From contig JAUHZF010000019.1 of NCBI GenBank assembly GCA_030426145.1, positions 1 through 49,700 on the forward strand: a stretch of 49,700 nucleotides of DNA, read 5' to 3'. This DNA comes from Polyangia bacterium. GTDB lineage: Bacteria > Myxococcota_A > Polyangia > Polyangiales > Polyangiaceae. The notes under the pieces are model-generated. The model did no database searches and had not been told where the DNA came from. It saw only the letters and a list, made by a program, of their open reading frames with translations. The first letter of the stretch is position 1, and each line of letters starts with the position of its first letter. Made by a program: the position numbers and the translations under genes. Shown here piece by piece: positions 8,345 through 17,440 of this stretch.

Positions 8345-8445
8345 GTTGCGGTCCGGAGCGCGATAGTGCTCTCGGGCGGACTCCCTACCGAGCCTGCCCA
8401 ATCCGGAGAACCTATTCGAGCCCGCAACTTCACTCTGAGGAGTTG
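8345..8445 (+). promoter_or_regulatory. Candidate structured 5' leader RNA, copy 2, with alternative ribosome-site hairpin
   Basis: P1: GTTGCGG (8345-8351) with CCGCAAC (8422-8428), 7 perfect pairs. P2: TCCG (8352-8355) with CGGA (8404-8407). Hairpin A: GAGCG (8356-8360) with TGCTC (8367-8371). Hairpin B: GGGCGGACTC (8374-8383) with GAGCCTGCCC (8390-8399), nine of ten paired. Alternatively CAACTTC (8425-8431) pairs with GGAGTTG (8439-8445), which contains the ribosome site of the gene at 8449. The two folds share bases 8425-8428, so they exclude each other: P1 formed should mean ribosome site free. The region 8276-8344 holds no gene and no resemblance to copy 1. Confidence 0.6.
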
Positions 8446-8448
8446 AAG

Positions 8449-10464
8449 ATGCGAGGACTCGGTTTTCCCGTTCTGTTTGCCCTGACCACCCTGGCCGCCG
8501 GCTGCACCGACGCTGGCGATGTGGAGGTGGCCGACCAGGCTGGCTACATCAGCGCCGGCTCGCCCGAAGAGGCGGCCGTGCTCGCCCTGGTGAACGACCC
8601 CGCCGTCGACCAGGCACTCCTCGATGACGACGTGGCCCTCGACGCCCGCGCCGCCACCAACATCATCGCCCACCGCGATGGCGCCGACACCCTCGTCGGC
8701 ACCGCGGACGACGACCTCTTCGACACCATCGGTGAGCTCGACGACATCAGCTACGTCGGTCAGAGCGCCCTCGCCAAGCTGCTCGCCTACGCCCAGGCCA
8801 ACGGCTACATGCCCGGTACCGCGGCCCCCACGCAGGCCGAGCTCGACTACGTCACCCTCGCCGTCGCCAACACCCTGGGCGAGACCGACCTCGACGACAC
8901 CGTCGGCCTCGACAGCCGCGCCGCCGGCAACATCGTCACCTGGCGCGCCGGCCTCGACGGCATCGACGGCACCGCCGACGACCGCACCTTCATGCGGCTC
9001 GCCCAGCTCGACGACATCAGCTACGTCGGCGCCACCGCACTCGGCAAGCTGCGCGACTGGGGCGTGGCCAACGGCTACCTCGACACGGTCCCGGCCCACG
9101 TCGCCGACACCATCTTCTCGCCGCAGCCCTATCACCAGAGCCACAACGTGGCCGTGGCCAACCTCATCGATCAGGCCCAGCACAGCCTCGACATCGCGAT
9201 GTACTCGTTCTCCGACGCGGGGATCTACGACGCGCTCGAGGCCGCCGTCCTACGCGGCGTCACGGTGCGCTTCATCTTCGAGACGGCCAACGACGACCGC
9301 AAGAAGACCGGCACCTCCCTCGACAACTCGCGCTCGGCCCGCCTCGAGAACATGGGGATCGACGTTCGCTGGGTGAACAAGATCATGCACCACAAGTTCG
9401 CCATCGTGGACGGCCCGCGAAACAGTGTCGCCCAGGCCGCCGACGCATTGGTGATCACCGGCAGCGGCAACTGGAGCTTCGGCGCCGCGACCAAGTACGA
9501 CGAGAACACCCTCTTCCTCGAGGGCGACGAAGAGGTCACGCTGCGCCTCCAGCAGGAGTTCAACCACCTCTGGGACCACAGCCGCGACTTCGCCTACAAC
9601 CCCAACGTCGTCACCCCGAGCGCCATCGCCATCAGCGACAACGACATCCCCGACGGTGACGCGAGCCACGCCTACTTCACGTCCGACAACTTCAACGTGA
9701 GCGGCGACACCTTCAGCGTGAAGTCGAACAGCAACACCGTTTCGGACGCGCTCGTCGCCGCCATCACCAACGCCACCGACGCGATCTGGATCGCCTCCGG
9801 CCACCTCCGCAGCCGTCCCGTGGCCGAGGCGCTCGAGGCCAAGAAGCAGGCGATGCCCGGCATCGACATCCGCGTCTACCTCGACGGCCAGGAGTACATC
9901 AGCAGCTGGTACCACCAGACCCAGCTCGACGAGCTCGACGACTGCATGGCTGCCGCCGGTACCAGCGTGAGCAAGCAGCGCAAGTGCCAGGATCGCGGCT
10001 TCTACTTCGGCTACCAGCTCGGCCAGGCCGGGGTCGACGTTCGCTACAAGTACTACGCCTTCCGCTGGGACTACGCCTACGCGGCGCAGATGCACAACAA
10101 GTTCCTCCTCATCGACGGCGATGAGCTGTGGACCGGCAGCTACAACCTCTCCGACAACGCGGAGCACAACACCTTCGAGAACATGGTGCAGCTCCGGGGC
10201 CTGCCCCACGCCGAGACCATCGCCGCCTACGAAGCGCGCTTCCTCGGCCTCTGGGAGACCGAGCGCACCACGGGCCGCTACGACCAGCTCATGGCCTCGG
10301 TGCAGAACGACACGACCTTCCCCATCGTGTTCGACCCCATGGCCCTCGACCACGCGGAGATCACCGCCCTCAAGAGCGCCATCGTGAGCGCCTGCCCCCA
10401 GGTCTACAGCCAGGCGTTCAAGGACGACCCGCCCGCCCACCAGACCTGCACCGTCGGCAACTGA
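8449..10464 (+). CDS. Secreted lipoprotein: two HhH-like repeats plus phospholipase-D-superfamily nuclease
   Basis: 671 residues from the ATG at 8449, which follows GGAG by 6 bases. Lipoprotein signal with LAAGC. HhH-like repeats at about 38-122 and 125-210, as in the preceding protein. The rest is a PLD-superfamily enzyme with both catalytic motifs: His314-x-Lys316-x4-Asp321 (MHHKFAIVDG) followed by GSGNWS, and His549-x-Lys551-x4-Asp556 (MHNKFLLIDG) followed by TGSYNLS. Families with this build include Nuc-type endonucleases and phosphatidyl hydrolases; the HhH modules and the neighbouring EEP gene favour extracellular nucleic acid as substrate. Only 23 bases separate it from the next gene, so the two are probably co-transcribed. 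Confidence 0.85.
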   Translation: MRGLGFPVLFALTTLAAGCTDAGDVEVADQAGYISAGSPEEAAVLALVNDPAVDQALLDDDVALDARAATNIIAHRDGADTLVGTADDDLFDTIGELDDISYVGQSALAKLLAYAQANGYMPGTAAPTQAELDYVTLAVANTLGETDLDDTVGLDSRAAGNIVTWRAGLDGIDGTADDRTFMRLAQLDDISYVGATALGKLRDWGVANGYLDTVPAHVADTIFSPQPYHQSHNVAVANLIDQAQHSLDIAMYSFSDAGIYDALEAAVLRGVTVRFIFETANDDRKKTGTSLDNSRSARLENMGIDVRWVNKIMHHKFAIVDGPRNSVAQAADALVITGSGNWSFGAATKYDENTLFLEGDEEVTLRLQQEFNHLWDHSRDFAYNPNVVTPSAIAISDNDIPDGDASHAYFTSDNFNVSGDTFSVKSNSNTVSDALVAAITNATDAIWIASGHLRSRPVAEALEAKKQAMPGIDIRVYLDGQEYISSWYHQTQLDELDDCMAAAGTSVSKQRKCQDRGFYFGYQLGQAGVDVRYKYYAFRWDYAYAAQMHNKFLLIDGDELWTGSYNLSDNAEHNTFENMVQLRGLPHAETIAAYEARFLGLWETERTTGRYDQLMASVQNDTTFPIVFDPMALDHAEITALKSAIVSACPQVYSQAFKDDPPAHQTCTVGN

Positions 10465-10487
10465 CCCCTTCTGCGGAGACCCTCACC

Positions 10488-13400
10488 ATGACCGCGAAGA
10501 TCACCTCCTGGGGTGCCGCCGCAGCGGTGGCGCTCGCCTGCTCCACCGCTCAGGCCAACCCGCAAGGGCCCGACCTGACCATCTCCAACGCGACCACCAG
10601 CGCCACCACGGCCCTGGCGGATCAGCAGGTGGCGGTGAACCTCGACGTGCTCAACGCTGGCGACACCTCCGCCGGCGCGAGCCGCATCAAGTACTACTTC
10701 TCCGCCGACGCGACCTTCGACGCCGGCGACACCTACCTCAACTACGACAACGTCGGCGCGCTCGCCGCGGGCGCCACCGGGGCCGAGAACGCCAACGTGC
10801 GCGTTCCCGCCAGCACCCCCGATGGCTACTACTACGTGTTGGTCGTCGCCGACGTCGACGCCGAGGTGGCGGAGTCGGACGAGGGCAACAACGTCGTCGC
10901 GCTGCCCCTCACCGTGGGCGCCCCCGCCGTGGGTACCGACTTCGCGCTCGCCCAGGCCCAGCTGTCACAGAGCCAGGCCGACCCCGACGAGGTGGTGAGC
11001 ATCACGGTCGACGTGCTCAACCTCGGCGCCGTCGGCAGCGGGATCGAGACCCGCGTGAAGTACTACCTCTCCACCGACGACAGCTACGACGCCGGTGACA
11101 CCTACCTCAACTGGGACGCCGTCCCGGCCCTCGCGACCGGAGCCGCCAGCACCGAGACCGCGAACCTGCGCATCCCAGCCGGCACGATTCCAGGCCTCTA
11201 CCAGGTCCTCGTCGTCGCCGACCAAACCGAGCTCGTCGCAGAGACCGACGAAGACAACAACGTCGTCGCCCTTCCCCTCACCGTGGGCAACTACACGCCC
11301 GCGGCCGAGCTCATGGTGGGCAGCGCGTGGCTCGACGCCACCCTGGTTCGCACTGGCACGAGCGTGACCGCCAATGCCGTCATCGACAACGTGGGCGACC
11401 TCGCGTCGGTGGACGCGAAGCTCCGCTACATGCTGTCGACCGATGCCATCCTCGACCCGAGCGACAAGCAGCTCAGCTGGGACAAGGTCGATGCGCTCGC
11501 CATCGGCGCAAGCGGCGCCGAGTACGCCAGCCTCAACATCTCCACCGCGACCCTGGCCGGCAGCTACTACGTGCTCTTCGTGGTCGCCACCGACCCCACC
11601 GCCGATGAGCACCACGAGGCCGACGACGTCTACGCCGTGCCCCTCGACGTCACCCGCGATAACCCCACCGCTTCGCTGGCCGACCTGCGGGTGACGGGCA
11701 GCCTCGACGCGGCCACGGTCGAATCCGGCCAGACCGTCGGCGTCACCGCCACCGTGAGCAACGACGGGGTCGCTCCTGCCGCCTCGAGTCGGCTCAAGTA
11801 CTACTTCTCGACCGACACCACCTGGGACGGCGCCGACACCTACCTCAACTACGACGCCGTGCCGTCGCTCGCCGTCGCGGCCACGAGCACCGAGTCGGCC
11901 ACCCTCACCGTTCCCACCGTCACCGACGGCCCCGCTTACATTCTCCTGGTCGCCGACGCGGTCGACGACGTCGACGAGCAGTACGAGAGCGACAACGTGG
12001 TCGCGCTCCCCTTCGCGGTGGGCAACACCACTGAGACCGGCCCCGTCGACCAACCCAGCCTCGACGCCCCCGACATGGTGGTGCAGAGCGCCTGGGTCGA
12101 CGATACCGAGGTGCGGGCCGGCGACCGCGCCACCCTTCACGTGGTCGTCACCAACCAGGGCACTCAGCCTTCGCCGCAGACCCGCGTGAAGTACTACCTC
12201 TCACGCGACGCGCAGTGGGACCCGACCGATCGCTACGCGAGCTACGACAACGTCGACCCGCTGAACCCGGGCGCCACCTCGAGCGAAGACGTGCAGCCGC
12301 TCATCCCCGAGACCAGCGCGCACGGCAGCTGGTTCCTGCTCGCCGTCGTCGACGCCAACGAAGACGTCACCGAGCCGTACGAGAGCAACAACGTGCACGC
12401 GGTGCCGATCACGGTGGTGGTCGACGATCCCAGTCTCGACGCGCCCGACCTGCAGGCCACCGCGGCCGCCCTCAGCAAGAGCACGGTCGAACCGGGCCGC
12501 GTGCTCGACCTGAGCACCCAGGTCAGCAACGACGGCACGCAGCCGTCGGTCGCGAGCCGCCTCAAGGTCTACCTCTCCGACGACGGTCTCGTCGACGGCA
12601 GCGACATCTACCTCGGCTACGAGAACGTCGAGCCGCTCGGCGTGGGCCACAGCACCACCGTGACCTCACACCTCCGCATTCCGGTGGAAGCGGTGATGGG
12701 CAGCGCCCAGGTGTTGGTGGTGGTCGATTGTGACCGCGCCAACGTCGAGACCTACGAGAGCAACAACGTCGTCTCGTCGGCCATCACCGTGGGCACCGAA
12801 GCCGGTAGCGACCCCGCCTACCCCTACGCTTGCCCGAGCCACGTCTTCACCGACCCGGCCCTGTTGAGTCTCCCCACGGTGGCCACGTTCAACGCGCTGC
12901 ACCTCGGCTGGAACAACGCCAAAGACATGCTCGCCCTCGCCTGCGTGGTGAGCCACTTCGACCTCGTGGGCCTCGTCGAAATCGACGACCCGCAGGGCCT
13001 GGTGGATCTGGAAGCGGAGCTCGAGCTGCTCACCGGTGAGCTCTGGTCGTCGCACGTATCGCCCCACGCCGTGGGCAACGCCAATGGCACCGAATACTAC
13101 GGTTACGTGTGGCGCGACGCCGAGGTCACCATGACCGGCGCCCTCGGCTTCTTCGACGACCCCAACGACGACATCAAGCGCGAGCCCTACGGCGCCAACT
13201 TCCAGATGGGCAGCTTCGACTTCACGCTCGTCGTCTTCCACCTGCAGTACGGCCAGACCATCACCACCCGCCGCGCCGAGGCCCAGCAGCTGGTGAACGT
13301 CTACGACTACTTCCAGAACCTCAATGGCGCGGAGCAAGACGTGCTCATCGGCGGCGACTTCAACCTGCCCGGCGACGACGCGGCCTTCACCCTCGTGGAC

Positions 13401-13628
13401 GACCGCAACGTAAGCTTCATCACCGACCCCGAGCAGAAGACGACCCTCAGCGGCAGCGGCTTCGCCAACAGCTTCGACAACATCTTCTTCCCCGCCACCC
13501 ACACCACCGAGATCGTCGACGCCGGCGCCTTCGACTTCACGCAGGGCAACTACCCCGTCGTGAGCGACACCGTCAGCGACCACATCCCGGTCTGGGTCGA
13601 AGTCGACACCTCGAGCGACGACGACTGA
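10488..13628 (+). CDS. Secreted six-CARDB protein with C-terminal endonuclease/exonuclease/phosphatase domain
   Basis: 1046 residues. A Sec signal peptide (AAVALACSTAQAN) comes first, then six CARDB-type adhesion repeats of about 120 residues each, marked by KYYFSxDxxxDxxDTYLNYDxV and by SDNVVALP-like ends. From about residue 797 a DNase-I-like EEP domain follows: VATFNALHLG, GLVEIDD (metal-binding Glu), GGDFNLPGDD (catalytic Asp-x-Asn) and SDHIPVWVEV (catalytic Asp-His). The protein would bind a surface or carbohydrate and cut phosphodiesters outside the cell. I chose the ATG at 10488 because the signal peptide starts there. It ends 14 bases from the stop of a convergent gene. A very Asp-rich composition suggests Ca2+ binding. 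Confidence 0.85.
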   Translation: MTAKITSWGAAAAVALACSTAQANPQGPDLTISNATTSATTALADQQVAVNLDVLNAGDTSAGASRIKYYFSADATFDAGDTYLNYDNVGALAAGATGAENANVRVPASTPDGYYYVLVVADVDAEVAESDEGNNVVALPLTVGAPAVGTDFALAQAQLSQSQADPDEVVSITVDVLNLGAVGSGIETRVKYYLSTDDSYDAGDTYLNWDAVPALATGAASTETANLRIPAGTIPGLYQVLVVADQTELVAETDEDNNVVALPLTVGNYTPAAELMVGSAWLDATLVRTGTSVTANAVIDNVGDLASVDAKLRYMLSTDAILDPSDKQLSWDKVDALAIGASGAEYASLNISTATLAGSYYVLFVVATDPTADEHHEADDVYAVPLDVTRDNPTASLADLRVTGSLDAATVESGQTVGVTATVSNDGVAPAASSRLKYYFSTDTTWDGADTYLNYDAVPSLAVAATSTESATLTVPTVTDGPAYILLVADAVDDVDEQYESDNVVALPFAVGNTTETGPVDQPSLDAPDMVVQSAWVDDTEVRAGDRATLHVVVTNQGTQPSPQTRVKYYLSRDAQWDPTDRYASYDNVDPLNPGATSSEDVQPLIPETSAHGSWFLLAVVDANEDVTEPYESNNVHAVPITVVVDDPSLDAPDLQATAAALSKSTVEPGRVLDLSTQVSNDGTQPSVASRLKVYLSDDGLVDGSDIYLGYENVEPLGVGHSTTVTSHLRIPVEAVMGSAQVLVVVDCDRANVETYESNNVVSSAITVGTEAGSDPAYPYACPSHVFTDPALLSLPTVATFNALHLGWNNAKDMLALACVVSHFDLVGLVEIDDPQGLVDLEAELELLTGELWSSHVSPHAVGNANGTEYYGYVWRDAEVTMTGALGFFDDPNDDIKREPYGANFQMGSFDFTLVVFHLQYGQTITTRRAEAQQLVNVYDYFQNLNGAEQDVLIGGDFNLPGDDAAFTLVDDRNVSFITDPEQKTTLSGSGFANSFDNIFFPATHTTEIVDAGAFDFTQGNYPVVSDTVSDHIPVWVEVDTSSDDD

Positions 13629-13642
13629 TCACGCGCTCGTCT

Positions 13643-14218
13643 TCATTCGTCGTCGTCAGCCATCGTAGGCCGTCCGCAGATGGTCTCGAGCGCATCGACG
13701 CCGGCCTGACAGGAAACCGCGAGGGCTGCCATGGCATCGGGGTTTCCTCGGGCGGTCTCGACGGCCTTCAGAAAGGCTTGGTGGCTCTCCTCCATCGCTT
13801 TCTTGGATGAGGGCGGTAGCTGCTCAGCGCACCGCTCCCAGAGGTGAAAGTAGCGCTGGCAGATACCAGGTAGTTCGCTCGGGTCCGCCGGTAGAGGCTT
13901 GGCGTGACGCTCGGGGGGGACGACGACCGTCTGTAGCGGGGGCGCGGGCGCCACGAGCGCTTCACGCTCGGCCTCACGCTGCTTCGCCGCTCGGAGTTGT
14001 GCCCAGCCGCCGACCAAAGCGACGACGATGACGGCCCCCACGCCGGCCGCGGCGAGCCCGTTGCGGAGCCGCCGCCTGCGCGCCGCATCCATGCGCGCGC
14101 CGCGGTCTTCGTCGTTCGCGTGCGCTTGGGCCAGCTCTTCGCGCACGCGCTGAAGCTCCTCCTCCAGCCGTTCGTTGCGCTGCCGCAGCGCCTCGCGCTC
14201 GTCCCGGTAGGTCGTCAT
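13643..14218 (-). CDS. Membrane protein with N-terminal coiled coil
   Basis: 191 residues from the ATG at 14218; an in-frame ATG at 14245 would add nine. The first 45 residues are charged heptads (LRQRNERLEEELQRVREEL), a coiled coil. An Arg-rich patch precedes one membrane helix (LAAAGVGAVIVVALVGGW), then a short Pro-rich linker and a C-terminal part with three Cys (PGICQRYFHLWERC and VSCQAGVDALETIC) that could form disulfides outside the membrane. I do not know the family; similar small proteins are common in myxobacteria. It converges on the nuclease operon and is divergent from the SUMF1 gene. Confidence 0.72.
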   Translation of the reverse strand: MTTYRDEREALRQRNERLEEELQRVREELAQAHANDEDRGARMDAARRRRLRNGLAAAGVGAVIVVALVGGWAQLRAAKQREAEREALVAPAPPLQTVVVPPERHAKPLPADPSELPGICQRYFHLWERCAEQLPPSSKKAMEESHQAFLKAVETARGNPDAMAALAVSCQAGVDALETICGRPTMADDDE

Positions 14219-14359
14219 CGTGGTTTCGCGCTCCCATCCTATCAAGCGGACGCTCTGGCCCCGCCGCCCTTGGACCTCAACGCCTGAGAGAACCTGAAAC
14301 TTCGAATCGGGCCGTCGAAATCCTGCAACGCCGCCGCCCCCTGTCGCGCCCCCGGGGTG

Positions 14360-15568
14360 ATGGATGCGCGCAGATACATCGTGGTCACGAGTCTGGTCCT
14401 CTCCGCTTGTCGTACCGACGACGTGAGCCAGACATCACAGCATCAGGAAGAGGCCGACGGGACCTGGATGCGACCCTACGCCATCGGCGAGCTGCCCTTT
14501 CGCGGGGAAGGAACCACCATCGGCGGCGACACCCAGGTCGACGTCTACGACCCCTGCGCGCCGAGCACGAGCGAAGCCGGGCCCGAGGTCGTGTACCGGG
14601 TCGAGGTGACCGAGCCTGGGTTCCTGTGGGCCCGGGTCGACGACGCGCCCGGTGATCACGTCGACATCGACGTGCACCTGCTCGCCGAAGCCAATCCTGA
14701 CCTGTGCATCACGCGCGACAACAGCGACCTCGGCGCCCCCGTGCAGCCGGGGGTCTACTTCGTGGTGCTCGACACGTGGACCGATGACACCTTCGCCGGC
14801 CCCTACACCCTCGAGATCGACCTCGTGACCGAAGCGGCGGAGGCCTGCAACCGCTCGAGCATCGCCTGCGACGGCATGGTCCCGCCCTTCGTGAACGTCG
14901 ACTTCGTCGAGGCGCCCGGCGATCCCGGGTGCCTACCGGGCATGGTGCGTGTCGCCGACTTCTGCGTCGATCGCTTCGAAGCCATGGTGGCCGAGGTGAC
15001 CGACGACGGCCTCCGTCCCGTCTCCCCCTACGCCACCCCCGACCGCAACCTGAGCCTCATGGCGCTCAGCGTGGAGGGTGCCGTGCCTCAGGGTCACATC
15101 TCTCAGGTGATGGCCGCCGACGCCTGCAGCATGGCGGGCAAGCGGCTGTGCACCGACGCCGAATGGCAGCGCGCCTGTCGCGGGAGCCAGGGCTTCACCT
15201 ACCCCTACGGCAACGAGCGCGAGCCTGGACGCTGCAACGACGCCCGCGCCTGCCACCCCGCAACGCAGACCTTCGAGTCGTTCAGCAATTCCGTCTACTC
15301 GAACCTCGACCACCCCTGCATCAGCCAGCTGCCCGAGGGCCTCGCCGTCACCGGCGCGCACGCCGACTGCCGCACCGAAGACGGCGTGATGGACATGATG
15401 GGCAACCTCCACGAGTGGACCTCTAACCCCGGTGGGGTGTTCCGCGGTGGCTTCTACGTGGACACCTACCGCAACGGCGACGGCTGCGAATACGACACCG
15501 AGGCCCACGGTGTGTTCTACGACGACTACTCCACCGGCTTCCGCTGCTGCGCCGACTTCACCGAATAG
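14360..15568 (+). CDS. Lipoprotein with SUMF1/formylglycine-generating-enzyme-like domain
   Basis: About 402 residues. The signal peptide ends at a lipobox (LVLSAC). Residues about 45-160 form a beta-rich domain resembling bacterial pre-peptidase C-terminal sandwiches (VYRVEVTEPGFLWARV, PGVYFVVLDTW, GPYTLEIDL). The C-terminal ~190 residues carry the SUMF1 signature: VADFCVDRFEAM, AADACSMAGKRLCTDAEWQRACRG, YPYGNE, MMGNLHEWTS, FRGGFYVD and GFRCC. In myxobacteria such proteins are mostly non-catalytic relatives of formylglycine-generating enzyme with many Cys; whether this one is catalytic is unknown. The start is the ATG at 14360; a GTG lies directly before it. Confidence 0.83.
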   Translation: MDARRYIVVTSLVLSACRTDDVSQTSQHQEEADGTWMRPYAIGELPFRGEGTTIGGDTQVDVYDPCAPSTSEAGPEVVYRVEVTEPGFLWARVDDAPGDHVDIDVHLLAEANPDLCITRDNSDLGAPVQPGVYFVVLDTWTDDTFAGPYTLEIDLVTEAAEACNRSSIACDGMVPPFVNVDFVEAPGDPGCLPGMVRVADFCVDRFEAMVAEVTDDGLRPVSPYATPDRNLSLMALSVEGAVPQGHISQVMAADACSMAGKRLCTDAEWQRACRGSQGFTYPYGNEREPGRCNDARACHPATQTFESFSNSVYSNLDHPCISQLPEGLAVTGAHADCRTEDGVMDMMGNLHEWTSNPGGVFRGGFYVDTYRNGDGCEYDTEAHGVFYDDYSTGFRCCADFTE

Positions 15569-15616
15569 AGCGACTGTCCTCGCCACCGCGGTCCAGCTAG
15601 GATCGACCGTCAAGTT

Positions 15617-15646
15617 CCCCCGTTGCCAGCCGTTCACGGCAAGGGG
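15617..15646 (+). other. Hairpin upstream of the histidine kinase
   Basis: CCCC (15618-15621) with GGGG (15643-15646) and TTGCC (15623-15627) with GGCAA (15638-15642), one bulged G. It lies 23 bases before the kinase start and could be the end of the SUMF1 transcript or part of the kinase leader. Confidence 0.35.
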
Positions 15647-15668
15647 TGGGATACGTACAAAGTCTTTG

Positions 15669-17411
15669 ATGGTCCGCAGCTGGATACAACTCGTCGATTC
15701 GATCGTTCCCGTCGCGGCCTCCGACGACCGGGACCGCGTGCGACGTACCCGGCTGGCCGTGCTCCTTTGCCTCGTCGTCGTAGCTTCGCTCTTCGTCCTC
15801 GGCACCTATCATCTCTTCACGCCCAACCCCCACGACGGCTTCATCATGCTGGGCATAGGCGCGGTGTGGATGGGCGCGCTCGCCCTGCTTCGCCGCACGC
15901 AGTCGCTGGCCCTGTTCGGCCACCTCGTGTGCGGCATGTGGCTCTTCGCGATCATCGGCGCACTGATCGACGTCGGTAGTTTGGCTGGCCACGACCTGAT
16001 GGCCATCTCGGTCGCCGCACTCTTCGCCACCTTCTTCGTCAGCGTGACCGCCGGCGCCATCTGGACAGCCGTAGAGGTGGTGGCGATCCTAGCGGCCGGT
16101 TGGTGGGTTGGAGCCACCGCCGACGAGCTCCTCAACGGCATCATCACTTCGGTCTTTCTGTTCGCCCTCGTGGCCGCCTTCGAACGCACGCGACGGATGT
16201 CGCTCGACGAGCTTCGGGAGAGCGAAGCGTCGCGCCGTCATGCGCAGGAAGAGCTGGCCATGGCCCGGGCCGACCGCATGGCGGTGCTCGGTCAGCTCGC
16301 CGCGGGTGTCGCCCACGAGGTGAACAACCCCCTTTCGTACGTGCTCGGCAACCTCGTCTTCCTCCGCGATGAGCTCGAAGGAGATGCAGAGCCCGACGAG
16401 GAGTGGTCGGAGGCGCTCACCGATGCGATCGATGGCGCGACGCGGGTCAAACGCATCGTCGGAGAGCTGAAGACCTACTCGCGCGTGGACGAGCCGCAGA
16501 CGGTACTCCTCGATGTGACCGGGGTGCTGGAGAGCGCCCTGAGGTTGGCCGACACCGAGCTCAGCCACCGCTGCAAGGTGATCCGAACCTTCGACGACGT
16601 CCCCCAAGTGCTCGGCGACGAGGGACGCCTTGGTCAGGTCTTCGTGAACCTGCTGGTCAACGCCGCCCAAGCCATGCCCGAGGGGGGCGGCACCATCGAC
16701 GTGGGCGTTGCCCGTCACGGCGACCAGGTCGAGGTCACCATCGCCGACGATGGCAAGGGCATCCCCCCGCACCTGCTCGAGCGGGTCTTCGATCCCTTCT
16801 TCACCACGAAGCCGGTCGGCCGAGGCACCGGGCTCGGTCTATCGGTGTCGCGCAATCTCGTGAAACGCCTCGGAGGCGACCTGCGGATCGAAAGTGAGGT
16901 GGGACGGGGCACCGAGGTCACCATCGCCCTGCCGGCAGCTCCCACCTTCGGCGCCGACCGCGTGCAGACCTCACGTCCTCCCATCGCGGTCGCTGCGCGT
17001 CGGGTTCTGGTCATCGACGATGACCCCCTCGTGCTGCGTGCAGTGAAGCGCCAGCTCCGCGGCCACGACGTGGTCTGCGCCTCGGGCGGCGAGGCAGGAC
17101 TGGAGTTGCTCACGACCGACGACAGTTGGGACGCGATCCTCTGCGACATCATGATGCCCGGCATGTCGGGCCCCGAGCTCTACCGAGAGCTCTGCGATCG
17201 CAACGAAGAGCTCGCCGCGCGCATGACGTTCATCACCGGCGGCGCGGTCACCAACGAGAGCCAAGTCTTCGTGGAGGACGAGGCCCACCGCGTGCTCCGC
17301 AAGCCGCTCGACCCCGAAGCCCTCCAGGCCGTGCTCCAAACGACGATGACCGGCCCCGGCTCCGAGCGAATCGCCGAGTTGATGCCGCAGAGCTCCGACC
17401 TCGGCGTTTGA
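15669..17411 (+). CDS. Membrane hybrid sensor histidine kinase with receiver domain
   Basis: 580 residues from the ATG at 15669. About six membrane helices (residues 28-175: LCLVVVASLFVLGTYH, FIMLGIGAVWMGALAL, LFGHLVCGMWLFAIIGALI, VAALFATFFVSVTAGAIW) form an integral sensor without periplasmic loop. A short coiled coil follows, then the kinase: H-box GVAHEVNNPLS (His216), N-box VNLLVNAAQAM, G-boxes DDGKGIP and GTGLGLSVSRNLV, and FFTTKP. The C-terminus is a receiver domain with phosphoacceptor Asp493 (CDIMMPGMSG) and the DDDP acidic pair. The AHEVNNPL form is that of NtrB/HisKA-type kinases frequent in myxobacteria. No partner regulator is adjacent. Confidence 0.9.
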   Translation: MVRSWIQLVDSIVPVAASDDRDRVRRTRLAVLLCLVVVASLFVLGTYHLFTPNPHDGFIMLGIGAVWMGALALLRRTQSLALFGHLVCGMWLFAIIGALIDVGSLAGHDLMAISVAALFATFFVSVTAGAIWTAVEVVAILAAGWWVGATADELLNGIITSVFLFALVAAFERTRRMSLDELRESEASRRHAQEELAMARADRMAVLGQLAAGVAHEVNNPLSYVLGNLVFLRDELEGDAEPDEEWSEALTDAIDGATRVKRIVGELKTYSRVDEPQTVLLDVTGVLESALRLADTELSHRCKVIRTFDDVPQVLGDEGRLGQVFVNLLVNAAQAMPEGGGTIDVGVARHGDQVEVTIADDGKGIPPHLLERVFDPFFTTKPVGRGTGLGLSVSRNLVKRLGGDLRIESEVGRGTEVTIALPAAPTFGADRVQTSRPPIAVAARRVLVIDDDPLVLRAVKRQLRGHDVVCASGGEAGLELLTTDDSWDAILCDIMMPGMSGPELYRELCDRNEELAARMTFITGGAVTNESQVFVEDEAHRVLRKPLDPEALQAVLQTTMTGPGSERIAELMPQSSDLGV

Positions 17412-17440
17412 GCTGTTGAGGGAACCCGACTGGCGGTGAC

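Noticed and set aside
8435..8441. CTGAGGA, the hammerhead-ribozyme core pattern CUGANGA
   Set aside because: No matching GAAA and cleavage-site arms in place, and leader copy 1 lacks it. The match is to a ribosome-site region.
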